From contig CALFIY010000045.1 in the NCBI GenBank assembly GCA_937877595.1, positions 1 to 49,039 of the forward strand: DNA of 49,039 nt. Direction: 5' to 3'. A model generated the notes under the pieces. The model had not been told where the DNA came from. It saw only the letters and a program-made list of their open reading frames with translations, and did no database searches. Position 1 is the stretch's first letter. Each line of letters begins with the position of its first letter. This document shows, piece by piece, positions 35,647 through 44,702 of the stretch. This stretch comes from an uncultured Prevotella sp. (GTDB lineage: Bacteria; Bacteroidota; Bacteroidia; Bacteroidales; Bacteroidaceae). The position numbers and the translations under genes are program-made.

Positions 35647-38600
35647 ATATGAAGCGTACGATATTCAATCTTTTGCAGACCTGCGGTCGCAGTATCGCCG
35701 TCTGCACACTTGTATTCGGACTGTCAACGGGTGTGTATGCACAGTCGGATGATGACGATGACTTCGAAGAGACGGAGGCAGGCCTCAAGCAGCCAGACCG
35801 CTCCAAGATAAAGGTTGCCAACTATCCCACTATACGCATCAATGGTGTGGTTACCGACCTTGCTACAAGCAAGCCACTGCCTGGTGTACAGATGCGTGTA
35901 ATCGGTCAGGAGCGCTATTCTGCAATGTCCGATGAAAATGGTGCTTTCACCATCACGGTTCCTACATTTGCCACGGCACTATATGTTCATGCGCCGGAAT
36001 TCCTGTCGCAGCAGGTGGCAATAACTGCTGGTGACTCTACCCAGGTGCTTGCTATCAAGATGTTGAGCGACAAGTTCCAGCAGATGTATGGCACGGGTAC
36101 CACCTACACAGCGAGCCGTACAGCAGAAATCAATCGTACTGGTGTCACTGTAGAGAATGAAGTTTCAGGCAAACTCGGAGCCGACATGCGCAGCATCATG
36201 CGTTCTGCAGCCGTCGATGGTGGCGCCTCGATGTTCATACGTGGTCTGAACAGCATCACCAGCGATGCCCAGCCCCTTGTTGTCATTGACGGCATAGAGC
36301 AGGATATGCAGCGCTCGCGTGGTTCTCTCCATGACGGACAGTTCAACAACATCCTTGCAAACATCTCGCCCGATGATGTCGAGAAGGTCACGGTGTTGAA
36401 GAATGCCACAGCCCTCTATGGTGCCCGTGGTGCCAATGGTGTTGTCATTATAGATACCAAGCGTGGTAAGTCGATGGCTACGCGCATCGATGCTAATATT
36501 TCAGCAGGCGTGCAGTTTATGCCACGTCTTCCGAAGTTGATGGATGCCTCGCAGTACAGGACTTATGCAGCCGAGATGCTCGGTACCATCCCCGATATCA
36601 AGGAGTATAAGAACTTCTATTTCCTCAATGACGACCCCAATGGCTACTACTACCATACGTATCACAACAATACCGACTGGAGTGACGAAGTATATCGCAC
36701 TGCTTTGACGCAGAACTATAGCATCAATGTGCAGGGTGGTGACGATATTGGTATGTACAACCTCTCCGTAGGCTATATTAATTCCAAGAACACTCTGAAG
36801 GAAAGCGGCTTCGACCGTATGAACGTGCGCTTCAATACCGATATCAAGATACTGTGGAACCTCAGCACTCGTTTTGACATCTCTATTGCCCGTACCAACA
36901 GCAATGTCTACGACGACGGTATGCCTGCAGACTTCTCTGCAGGAGCAGTATCGTCTCCCACGGCTCTTGCTCTGATCAAGTCGCCGTTGGTTGCTCCTTA
37001 TCAGTACAATGCCATCGTTGGCGAATTCACTGACTTGCTCAGCGAGGCCGACAATATCCTTGCAAGTAGCGAGTATCCACGCACGCGTCTTCGCAATATG
37101 TCTCTTGCCAACCCCGTTGCTCTTCTGGAAAACGGTACAGGTGACAATAAAAACAAGGCAGAGAATACATATTTCTCTGTACACGTGCATCCCGAATGGC
37201 AATTTGTGCGCGACTGGAAGTTGACAGCCAACCTGAGTTACCTCCTTAACCGTAACGCTCAGCGCTACTATCGTCCTTACGAGGGAATGCCTTCGTTCGT
37301 AGTAGAAGGCAAGGGAACAGTGACTGCCATGGTAGCCTCAATGTTTGCCAAGGAGCAGAATTTTACCGGTGGCATACAGATCGACTGGAAGAAGAATCTC
37401 GGCCTTCACAATATTGAGGCTTATGTCGGTGGCCGCTACAATTACTTCTCTTTCGACAACAGTGACCTGAGCACAGAATATCAGTCTACCGTTGACGACA
37501 AAAACCCGGTACTCTCTACTTCTGGCTTCCCTGGCATTGAGGGTGTCAACGACGTGTGGAAGAACATACAGTGGTATGGCAATGTCGACTACAACTATAT
37601 GAACCGCTACTTCGCCACACTCTCTCTGATGGCAGAGGCTAACAGCCGCTTCGGTGAGAATGCCGACGGTCTTGGAATGTTTGGCGTGAAGTGGGCAATA
37701 TTCCCCAGCATCCAGTTGGGTTGGGTACTTACCAACGAGAAGTGGTTCCCGAAGCAGGGCATTGTCAACTATCTGCGCATCAACGCCGGCTACGACGAGA
37801 GTGGTAACGACAATATCTCCAACTATGCCGCACGTACCAGTTTCACAGCAGTGAAGTACTACAATCAGGCAATGGGTATACAGTTGACCAACATTGGTAA
37901 CGACGAAATACAGTGGGAGACCACTAAGAAGTTCAACATCGGCTTGCAGGCCAATCTGCTTGACAACCGTGTTGCACTTGGCTTCGACTTGTATTCTCAT
38001 AAGACCGACAACCTGCTGATGCTGAAGTCGTTCTCCAATCCTATCGGTGGTATCAACAACTACTGGAGCAATGGAGGTTCGCTGAAGAACACAGGTTATG
38101 AACTCTCGATAAGTGGCAAGCCAATCGTCACCAAGGACTGGACCGTAGAGGTCGGTGCTACCATGGGTCACTATAAGAACAAGGTCACCAAACTTCCCGA
38201 TGGCGATTTCACCACTTCCGTCTATGGCGACAACAACATCCTGACGAGTGTCGGCAGCCCTGTAGCCCTCTTCTATGGCTATCAGACTGCAGGTGTCTTC
38301 GCTTCCGATGCTGAAGCAAAGGCAGCAGGCAATGGTACATATCTCTACATGGAAGATGCAGCAGGCAACATCAACAACTTTGTTGCTGGTGATGTTCACT
38401 TCATCGACCAGAATGGCGATGGCAAGATCAACGAACAGGATAAAGTCGTAATTGGCGACCCCAACCCGACTATCTATGGTAATATTTTTGCTACTGTCGG
38501 CTATAAGAACTTCACCCTGTCGCTGGGTTTCAACTACAGCGTGGGTAATGATGTCTACAACTATCAGCGCTCTGTGCTGAACAGTGGTTCCACATTCTAC

Positions 38601-38960
38601 AATCAGCAGGTTAGCGAGACTGGACGCTGGCGCTATGAGGGTCAGCAGGCTGAACTCCCACGTGCTGTCTATGGCGACCCAATGGGCAACAACCGCTTCA
38701 GCGACCGCTGGATAGAAGACGGCAGTTACCTGCGTCTTAAGACTGTCAACCTGACTTACCGCGTGCCTGTTCCAGGTTCATGGACATGGTTGCAGGGCCT
38801 CACCATCTGGGCCGAGGCACAGAACCTGCTCACCTTCTCTAAGTATCTCGGAAGCGACCCAGAGTTCAGCATTGGCAACAGCGTGTTCTACCAGGGTATC
38901 GACTGCGGTAACTTGGCAGCAGGCCGTGCGCTCATAGCCGGCGTTAAGATTAACCTGTAA
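35643..38960 (+). CDS. SusC/RagA-family TonB-dependent outer-membrane transporter (second pair)
   Basis: A 1105-residue transporter that starts at the ATGA overlap with the preceding gene; a second ATG six bases on is also possible. Signal peptide about 1-34 (ending VYAQ), then an acidic segment (SDDDDDFEETEAG, 35-47) not seen in the first SusC, a beta-sandwich about 60-145 (INGVVTDLATSKPLPGVQMRV), plug with FIRGLNSITSDAQPLVVIDG and VTVLKNATALYGARGANGVV, and the barrel. It is clearly divergent from the first SusC, so the two pairs are not a recent duplication and probably handle different glycan fragments. Confidence 0.94.
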   Translation: MNMKRTIFNLLQTCGRSIAVCTLVFGLSTGVYAQSDDDDDFEETEAGLKQPDRSKIKVANYPTIRINGVVTDLATSKPLPGVQMRVIGQERYSAMSDENGAFTITVPTFATALYVHAPEFLSQQVAITAGDSTQVLAIKMLSDKFQQMYGTGTTYTASRTAEINRTGVTVENEVSGKLGADMRSIMRSAAVDGGASMFIRGLNSITSDAQPLVVIDGIEQDMQRSRGSLHDGQFNNILANISPDDVEKVTVLKNATALYGARGANGVVIIDTKRGKSMATRIDANISAGVQFMPRLPKLMDASQYRTYAAEMLGTIPDIKEYKNFYFLNDDPNGYYYHTYHNNTDWSDEVYRTALTQNYSINVQGGDDIGMYNLSVGYINSKNTLKESGFDRMNVRFNTDIKILWNLSTRFDISIARTNSNVYDDGMPADFSAGAVSSPTALALIKSPLVAPYQYNAIVGEFTDLLSEADNILASSEYPRTRLRNMSLANPVALLENGTGDNKNKAENTYFSVHVHPEWQFVRDWKLTANLSYLLNRNAQRYYRPYEGMPSFVVEGKGTVTAMVASMFAKEQNFTGGIQIDWKKNLGLHNIEAYVGGRYNYFSFDNSDLSTEYQSTVDDKNPVLSTSGFPGIEGVNDVWKNIQWYGNVDYNYMNRYFATLSLMAEANSRFGENADGLGMFGVKWAIFPSIQLGWVLTNEKWFPKQGIVNYLRINAGYDESGNDNISNYAARTSFTAVKYYNQAMGIQLTNIGNDEIQWETTKKFNIGLQANLLDNRVALGFDLYSHKTDNLLMLKSFSNPIGGINNYWSNGGSLKNTGYELSISGKPIVTKDWTVEVGATMGHYKNKVTKLPDGDFTTSVYGDNNILTSVGSPVALFYGYQTAGVFASDAEAKAAGNGTYLYMEDAAGNINNFVAGDVHFIDQNGDGKINEQDKVVIGDPNPTIYGNIFATVGYKNFTLSLGFNYSVGNDVYNYQRSVLNSGSTFYNQQVSETGRWRYEGQQAELPRAVYGDPMGNNRFSDRWIEDGSYLRLKTVNLTYRVPVPGSWTWLQGLTIWAEAQNLLTFSKYLGSDPEFSIGNSVFYQGIDCGNLAAGRALIAGVKINL

Positions 38961-39010
38961 GAGTTTGAGAGAATAAATAGACAATAGATAATTGATAATA
39001 GATCTAGATT

Positions 39011-40849
39011 ATGAAAAAACTAACGATAATTATCTGCACCATCTGCGTGATCTGTGGCTCATTCTCTTGCTCTGACATGCTTGAGAGCGACAGCACGCGT
39101 CAGGTGTTCGATCCTGCGTTAGACCAGAAGACCGACTCCATATTCTATGCGTTGGGTATTCTTCAGGGCATGCAGGAACTGGCCGACCACTATGCTTTCC
39201 AGGGAGAGATGCGTGGCGACCTGGTAGAGACCACCACCTTTACGGACAACAACCTCCGCCAGTTGGCAAACTTCTCGGCTACCACAGCCAACAAGTACGA
39301 CTCGGCATATGTCTACTATCGTGTGATAAACAACTGTAACTATTACATTGCTCATCGTGACACCACGCTTCTCACGGGTGCCAATCCAGTGGCCATGAAC
39401 GAGTATGTTGCAGTGCTTGCCATTCGTGCGTGGACATATATGCAGTTGGCTCGTGTTTACGGTCGCGTACCATTCTACACGACACCTCTGACACAGATTT
39501 CCCAGATTGACAAGGGCAACTTCCCCGAGTTGGACATGAAGGGAATAGTTGCTGCCCTTGCTCCGCAATTAGAGAAGTATACTGGCTATGTCACCCCACG
39601 TTTTGGCGATGTTTCGCCTGCCTCTGGTATCGTGGCTGCATATCTCTTCATGCCAGTCGATGTGGTTATGGGTGATATGTATCTTGAGACAGAGCAGTTC
39701 GACAAGGCTGCAAAGCACTATATCACCTATCTGACAAAGGTGGCAAGAAGTGGACGCTTCAACACTGCCTATATGCAGATATTCTCATACGGGTCGGGCC
39801 GTCGTGCCGTGTCACTGATGGATAAATTGCCAAGCGACTTCAGTATAGCAACAGCAGCCTACGGACGCAATTCTACCACGTGGATGAACGTGTTCTCTGG
39901 CACGGATGATGTTATCACATATATTCCTATGGCACAGAACAGTATGCTCGGTGCAATAACCAACATACCATTGGCCTATGGCTATGACTACTATTCAACA
40001 TCACCAGGCTACTTAGATGATATCCAGGTCATCCCGAGTCAGGCATATACTCAACTTTCCGACAGTACCGACTTCTATTATATCTCAACGGAGAGCGAGA
40101 ACGGTACGATTATCCACCAGTCGAAACTTGGTGACACGCGCTATTCCGTATCTACTCGTGAAGACAGCGACGATGAAACTAACGAGACTACAACGTGGGT
40201 TGTGAAGAACCGCTATGCCCGCGTACTTCTCTATCGTGTCACCACTGTTTGGTTGCACCTTGCTGAGGCCTTCAACCGCCTTGGCATGTATGATGCAGCA
40301 TTTGCCATACTTAAGGATGGTATCTCTGCCGAGATGCTTGAGTCAGCCCTCTATCTCAGCGATGAGACCAAGACTGCTCTGCAGACCACTTATCCTCTGC
40401 TCTCCGACGAGAACATCATTCGCTTCACGGCAAAGGGTGAGAGTGGCAACAAGCAGGCTCCGTTCGGTGTGCACATGCATGGTGCTGGTGTCACCTGTGA
40501 CTGGGATGCTTCGAGCAATCAGTATATCCCCGAACTATCGCCTTACCAGATGGATACTATTGTAGGTCTTAAACTCAAGGAGGTAGAGGCAACCTTCGGT
40601 GCTACCGTCGGTACCACCAAGCAGGACTCTATCAATGCTGTCGAGGATATCATCTGCGACGAGTATGCTCTTGAGTTTGCCTTCGAAGGCAGCCGCTTCT
40701 ACGACTTGGCTCGTATCGCGCGTCATAAGAACAACGATGCTACTTACGGCACGAACTTCGGCGGCAAGTGGCTGGCTCGCAAACTGGCAGCAAAGAATGC
40801 AGTCGTCAATCTGCAGGACGAGAAGAACTGGTACCTGCCATTCAAGTAG
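39011..40849 (+). CDS. SusD/RagB-family surface glycan-binding lipoprotein (second pair)
   Basis: A 612-residue lipoprotein with signal ending SFSC (lipid C20) and the acidic tag SDMLESD. SusD features include AIRAWTYMQLARVYGRVPFYTT (here split as AIRAWTYMQLARVY and GRVPFYTT), HLAEAFNRLGMYDAAFAIL and the C-terminal signature EYALEFAFEGSRFYDLARIAR (as EYALEFAFEG, SRFYDLARIAR). It partners the SusC encoded 50 bases upstream and is the last gene of the operon, ending just before a strong hairpin terminator. Confidence 0.93.
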   Translation: MKKLTIIICTICVICGSFSCSDMLESDSTRQVFDPALDQKTDSIFYALGILQGMQELADHYAFQGEMRGDLVETTTFTDNNLRQLANFSATTANKYDSAYVYYRVINNCNYYIAHRDTTLLTGANPVAMNEYVAVLAIRAWTYMQLARVYGRVPFYTTPLTQISQIDKGNFPELDMKGIVAALAPQLEKYTGYVTPRFGDVSPASGIVAAYLFMPVDVVMGDMYLETEQFDKAAKHYITYLTKVARSGRFNTAYMQIFSYGSGRRAVSLMDKLPSDFSIATAAYGRNSTTWMNVFSGTDDVITYIPMAQNSMLGAITNIPLAYGYDYYSTSPGYLDDIQVIPSQAYTQLSDSTDFYYISTESENGTIIHQSKLGDTRYSVSTREDSDDETNETTTWVVKNRYARVLLYRVTTVWLHLAEAFNRLGMYDAAFAILKDGISAEMLESALYLSDETKTALQTTYPLLSDENIIRFTAKGESGNKQAPFGVHMHGAGVTCDWDASSNQYIPELSPYQMDTIVGLKLKEVEATFGATVGTTKQDSINAVEDIICDEYALEFAFEGSRFYDLARIARHKNNDATYGTNFGGKWLARKLAAKNAVVNLQDEKNWYLPFK

Positions 40850-40869
40850 GCTGGTCTTTCTTTGAAGAT

Positions 40870-40916
40870 ACACTGAAGGGCGAACGTCCAAGACGTTCGC
40901 CCTTCAGTGTTGTTTT
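40870..40916 (+). terminator. Strong hairpin terminator closing the SusCD operon
   Basis: A perfect 19-base-pair stem: 40870-40888 pairs with 40892-40910 around a CAA loop, followed by TGTTTT. The long stem could also stop transcripts arriving on the minus strand from the aldo/keto reductase operon. Confidence 0.85.
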
Positions 40917-40923
40917 GAGGCGG

Positions 40924-41005
40924 CGTTATAACGAGATAACGAAATAACGTTATAACGAAATAACGTTATAACGAAATAACGATGCCGTTATAACGAAATA
41001 ACGAG
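40924..41005. repeat. Cluster of CGTTATAACG palindromes and CGAAATAA units
   Basis: Four copies of the self-complementary decamer CGTTATAACG begin at 40924, 40948, 40964 and 40986, joined by the octamer CGAAATAA (once CGAGATAA), so that most of the segment is a 16-base unit repeated imperfectly. It lies between convergent operons, after the terminator. Origin unknown: it may be a slipped-strand tandem repeat or a multi-copy protein-binding site. Confidence 0.8.
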
Positions 41006-41016
41006 ATTCCGCTGCG

Positions 41017-42414
41017 CTAAATCCTCTTCAGTTTGTCCTGCCTCAGGTCTTCCACGAAGTCGCTGATTTTGTGCAACTCGCGCGGAATGCGTATGTTCTG
41101 CGGACAATGTGGCTCGCACTGCCCGCAGCCGATGCAGTGGTCGGCCTGGCGCAGACGGGGCACAGCACGGTCCATGCCTATCAGGTACTGTCGGCGCAGT
41201 CGCCTGTAGTTTTCGTCACCGACGTCGCGCGGCAGTGTACCCTCGTTCTTGCATTTGTTGTAGTGGACAAAGATTCCGGGGATGTCAATGCCGTAAGGAC
41301 ATGGCATGCAGTATTTGCAGTCGTTGCACGGAATGGCTTCAATACCCACAATCTGTTTGGCTATCTCAGTGTCAAGATAGCGCATTTCCTGCTCGGTGAG
41401 AGGTTTCAGCGGACTGTATGACAGCAGATTGTCTTTCAGGTGTTCCATGTATGTCATTCCCGATAGCACCGTCAGTACTCCCTTCGGTGTTCCAGCATAT
41501 CTGAAAGCCCATGATGCCACACTGCGTTCCGGGTCACGCTGCTTCAGCGCAGTGGCCACATACTGTGGTATGTTCACCAGTCTGCCGCCCAGCAGCGGCT
41601 CCATTATGACGGCAGGAATGTTGCGCTTCTCCAGTTCGGCGTACAGGTAGGAAGCATCGGTGTTGCGTGCGTTTATCTCGTTGGCAAACTCCCAGTCGAG
41701 ATAGTTCAGTTCTATCTGTACGAAGTCCCATTTGTATTTGTCGTGTTGTGACAGCAGATAATCGAACACAGCAATGTCGCCATGGTATGAGAATCCGAGG
41801 TTGCGTATGCGTCCAGCCTTGCGCTCTTCTACAAGGAAGTCGAGCATGCCGTTTTCTATGTACCGTCCGTTGAGGTTTTCCATTCCTCCCAGTCCGATGC
41901 CGTGCAGCAGGTAGTAATCGATATAGTCCACCTGAAGTTCCTTCATCGAATTGTGGTACATTTCGAGCGACTCTTTCCGGCCCCATGTCGCATTGTTGAA
42001 ATTTGAAAGTTTCGTGGCGATGAAATATTCCGACCGCTTGTGGCGGCTCAGCGCTATCCCCGTGCAGCGTTCCGACAGTCCGCGGCAGTATGCCGGACTT
42101 GTGTCGAAGTAGTTCAGCCCGTGCTCAATGGCATAGTCCACTTCGCGGTTTATCATATCCTGGTCATATTCCTTGTCGTTGTCCGCCTTTGTCGGAAGTC
42201 GCATCATTCCATAGCCCAACAGCGACACCTTGTCGCCTGTCGTGTGACATGTCCTGTAGGTCATCTTGCCCACAGGCGGCTCCACCTGCTGTTTGTAGTC
42301 CTCTACGGCCTTTGTCTCTTCTTTCGACTTGCAGCCTGTCATCACGGCTGCTGCAGTTAGTGCGCCACCTCCCAGCAGTTTAAGAAATGAGCGTCTTGAA
42401 ATATCAGTATTCAT
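41017..42414 (-). CDS. Twin-arginine-exported aldo/keto reductase with two [4Fe-4S] sites
   Basis: A 465-residue protein. The N-terminus has a Tat signal (SRRSFLKLLGGG, R7-R8, then a weakly hydrophobic stretch) ending in MTGC, so C28 may also be a lipid site. The aldo/keto reductase barrel has the tetrad D104, Y109, K135, H171. The C-terminus has a ferredoxin-like part: C363, C366, C369 and C372 (CNDCKYCMPC), C388, and C427IGCGQCEPHC. NAD(P)H is not available outside the cytoplasm, so an exported enzyme would have to take electrons through its iron-sulphur clusters. It is the last gene after tatA, tatC and the polyferredoxin, the plausible electron donor. Substrate unknown. Confidence 0.88.
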   Translation of the reverse strand: MNTDISRRSFLKLLGGGALTAAAVMTGCKSKEETKAVEDYKQQVEPPVGKMTYRTCHTTGDKVSLLGYGMMRLPTKADNDKEYDQDMINREVDYAIEHGLNYFDTSPAYCRGLSERCTGIALSRHKRSEYFIATKLSNFNNATWGRKESLEMYHNSMKELQVDYIDYYLLHGIGLGGMENLNGRYIENGMLDFLVEERKAGRIRNLGFSYHGDIAVFDYLLSQHDKYKWDFVQIELNYLDWEFANEINARNTDASYLYAELEKRNIPAVIMEPLLGGRLVNIPQYVATALKQRDPERSVASWAFRYAGTPKGVLTVLSGMTYMEHLKDNLLSYSPLKPLTEQEMRYLDTEIAKQIVGIEAIPCNDCKYCMPCPYGIDIPGIFVHYNKCKNEGTLPRDVGDENYRRLRRQYLIGMDRAVPRLRQADHCIGCGQCEPHCPQNIRIPRELHKISDFVEDLRQDKLKRI

Positions 42415-42461
42415 GGGGTTGCTTGAGTTCTTGTTTCCTGATCTTCCTGAATTCGTTTCTC

Positions 42462-43931
42462 CTATATCTCCTTGTGTACCTCATGGCCTTCTACATAGAT
42501 GGCCGAGAATGGGCGTGCCGGGCACAGGTTCTCGCAGGCTCCGCAGCCTATGCAGCGAGTCTCATTGACTGCAGGAACGTATGGGCTCGTCTCGTCGTCG
42601 GCATCGGATGGCACCATTTCTATTGCACCTACAGGGCAGTGGCGCGCGCAGTTGCCACATTCCACGCCATCGGTCAGCGGCAGACAGTTCTTCTTTATCC
42701 ATACGGCATGTCCTATCTGCAGTGAGGCTTTGTCCTCATGGTGAATGGGCTTGATGGCGCCGGCAGGGCACACCTCAGAACAGCGGTTACACTCAGGGCG
42801 GCAGTATCCACGCTCGTACGACATGACGGGCTGCATAATGTGAAGCAAGTCTGACGAGGGGCGCAGCACCTGGTTGGGACATTCGGAAATGCACAGTTGG
42901 CATCCCGTGCAGCGCTTGGTCATGTTCTCGGCAGAGAGCGAGCCTGGCGGCGTGATTGGAGTCTGTCGTATCGGTGCCGCCTTGTCGACAATCTCCGCCA
43001 GTCCGCCGTCCACCTTCTTCTTCTCCTGTGCCATGGCTGCGGTGGTCAGCATTGCTGCGCCGAGCAGAAACGAGCGGCGTCCTTTGTCGGAAGTGGAACT
43101 TGCTCCCCTGCCCAGCAATAGCGGTTCGTAGTGCAGCGCGTCAAACTTGCATACCTCCAGACAGTCGCCGCAAACCACGCAGCGGCTGTAGTCCACCGTG
43201 TGGCTCTTGAAGTCGATGCACGATGCCTTGCAGTTCTTGCTGCACAGCGAGCAGTTGCGGCATTTCTCCTTGTCGAAATTTATCTTTAGGACAGAGAAAC
43301 GCGACAGCAGCGACAGAGCAGTGCCTACGGGACAGATGGTGTTGCAGTAGGTGCGGCCGTTACGCCATGCCAGCACTGCCAGTACGACGAGAGTCACCAC
43401 GGCAATGATGAGCGACGGCAGGGCGCGCAGCCATATGTCAGAGCGATAGAAGGCATAACTGTCGTAATGCTCTGCTATGGCTGCCAGCATGTTATTGCCC
43501 AGCAGATAGACCGGCTGTAGCAGATTGGTGGCTATGCGACCGAAGGCAGAGTAGGGGGCAAGCAACTGTACTACGGCGCTCAGCCCCATCACCCAGCAGG
43601 CAATGAAGACCAGCAGCACGGTATAGCGTAGCCAGTGCTTCTCGGGAGAGAAACTGTAGCGGTTCTTCTTCGCTTTCATTCCCAGTTTGCCGAAGATGTC
43701 CTGCATGATGCCGAGCGGACAGATTACGGAGCAGTAGATGCGGCCGCATATCAGCGTGAGCACTGCGAGAAATGCTATTACGAGGAAGTTGAGTGCCAGC
43801 ACCGCTTCCAGGGCCTGCAGTTTTGCCAGTGGCGCTACGCTGTGATGCGCCGTGCCGGTGAAGTCGACGAAGAGCCATGTCAGTGCTATGAACACGACGG
43901 CTGCCAGTGCAATCCTGATTTTTTTCAGCAT
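42462..43931 (-). CDS. NapH/NapG-like membrane polyferredoxin with internal Tat signal
   Basis: A 489-residue electron-transfer protein. Residues 1-205 form a NapH-like part with about four to five membrane helices and the paired motifs C62GRIYCSVICP and C196NTICP. Two [4Fe-4S] ferredoxin modules follow: C224/227/230/234 and C251/254/257/261. Residues 283-301 contain GRRSFLLGAAMLTTAAMA, an internal twin-arginine signal. After it come four more cluster motifs: C341/344/347/351, C377/381/384/388, C416/425/428/432 and C460/463/466/470. The order looks like a NapH-NapG fusion. I infer cytoplasmic clusters before the signal and periplasmic clusters after it, forming a wire across the membrane. It starts six bases after tatC. 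Confidence 0.88.
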   Translation of the reverse strand: MLKKIRIALAAVVFIALTWLFVDFTGTAHHSVAPLAKLQALEAVLALNFLVIAFLAVLTLICGRIYCSVICPLGIMQDIFGKLGMKAKKNRYSFSPEKHWLRYTVLLVFIACWVMGLSAVVQLLAPYSAFGRIATNLLQPVYLLGNNMLAAIAEHYDSYAFYRSDIWLRALPSLIIAVVTLVVLAVLAWRNGRTYCNTICPVGTALSLLSRFSVLKINFDKEKCRNCSLCSKNCKASCIDFKSHTVDYSRCVVCGDCLEVCKFDALHYEPLLLGRGASSTSDKGRRSFLLGAAMLTTAAMAQEKKKVDGGLAEIVDKAAPIRQTPITPPGSLSAENMTKRCTGCQLCISECPNQVLRPSSDLLHIMQPVMSYERGYCRPECNRCSEVCPAGAIKPIHHEDKASLQIGHAVWIKKNCLPLTDGVECGNCARHCPVGAIEMVPSDADDETSPYVPAVNETRCIGCGACENLCPARPFSAIYVEGHEVHKEI

Positions 43932-43937
43932 AAGGTA

Positions 43938-44702
43938 TTATCGCTTAGTGATCCTTACAATATTGATGCTCAGTTCGTAGAGCAGGTATATGGGCAGTGC
44001 CACCGCGAAGAGCGTGAACGCGTCGGCGGTAGGCGTTATGACAGCGGCTATGACGAGTATTGCCACTATGGCATGCCGCCGGTAGTGGGCCATCTGCCGG
44101 GCGTTGACCAGTCCAAATTGTCCCAGCAGTGCGCTTACCACGGGCAGTTCGAACATCAGTCCCATGACGAGTGTCATGCCCAGTAGTGTATCGATGTACG
44201 ACTGCAGGGTGAGCATGTTTGCCACGTCGGGACTCACCTGATACGTGGCGAGAAATTGTAGTGTAAGTGGAAAGATGAGCAGATAGTTGGTCAGCGCACC
44301 AAGCAGGAACATCGCGTATGCCGCGACGACAACAGGCAGGGCAATGCGCCGCTCATTGGCGTAGAGCGCCGGAGATACAAAGCGGAAGAGTTCGTAGATG
44401 ATATAAGGCGACGCTATCAGCAGTCCGGCATACAGGGCAGTACGCATGTGAACCATGAACTGCTCGGTGAGCCCTATATTCATCAGATGGATGTCAAGGC
44501 TTTCGATGCCTAAGAGGCGATATGTGAGAAAACTGCTGGAACGAGGTGCCAGTACGACGGCAAAGAGATATTCCTTCATGGCAAAGGCTACGATGGCAGC
44601 CAAGACTACTATTGCCAGTGAGCGCAGCAATGTAGAGCGCAGTTCGTCAAGGTGCTCCCAGAATGTAAGCCTGCCGTCGTTGTCGTCGCTAACCCTTGTC
44701 AC
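43938..44702 (-). CDS. tatC: Sec-independent protein translocase TatC
   Basis: A polytopic inner-membrane protein of about 254 residues with six helices and the family's N-terminal FWEHLDELRSTLLRS, which forms part of the signal-binding site, plus the SPYIIYELFRFVSPALYANERR segment (here SPYIIYELFRFV, SPALYANERR). TatC recognises twin-arginine signal peptides. The start is unclear: no ATG is available; GTG at 44702 gives an 11-residue lead-in like other TatC proteins, while TTG at 44732 would add ten residues and overlap tatA by 44 bases. I chose the GTG. It overlaps the end of tatA by 14 bases and precedes two Tat substrates. Confidence 0.9.
   Translation of the reverse strand: MTRVSDDNDGRLTFWEHLDELRSTLLRSLAIVVLAAIVAFAMKEYLFAVVLAPRSSSFLTYRLLGIESLDIHLMNIGLTEQFMVHMRTALYAGLLIASPYIIYELFRFVSPALYANERRIALPVVVAAYAMFLLGALTNYLLIFPLTLQFLATYQVSPDVANMLTLQSYIDTLLGMTLVMGLMFELPVVSALLGQFGLVNARQMAHYRRHAIVAILVIAAVITPTADAFTLFAVALPIYLLYELSINIVRITKR

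Noticed and set aside
37338..38399. Open frame of 353 codons on the minus strand
   Set aside because: It is antisense to the second SusC barrel and has no family resemblance, promoter or plausible start context.
35643..38960. Second SusCD pair as a recent duplicate of the first
   Set aside because: The two SusC proteins differ in N-terminal layout, length and most of the readable sequence, as do the SusD proteins; at most an old relationship.
40924..41005. Possible CRISPR array
   Set aside because: The repeat units are 16 bases or shorter, without unique spacers of constant length, and no cas gene is near.
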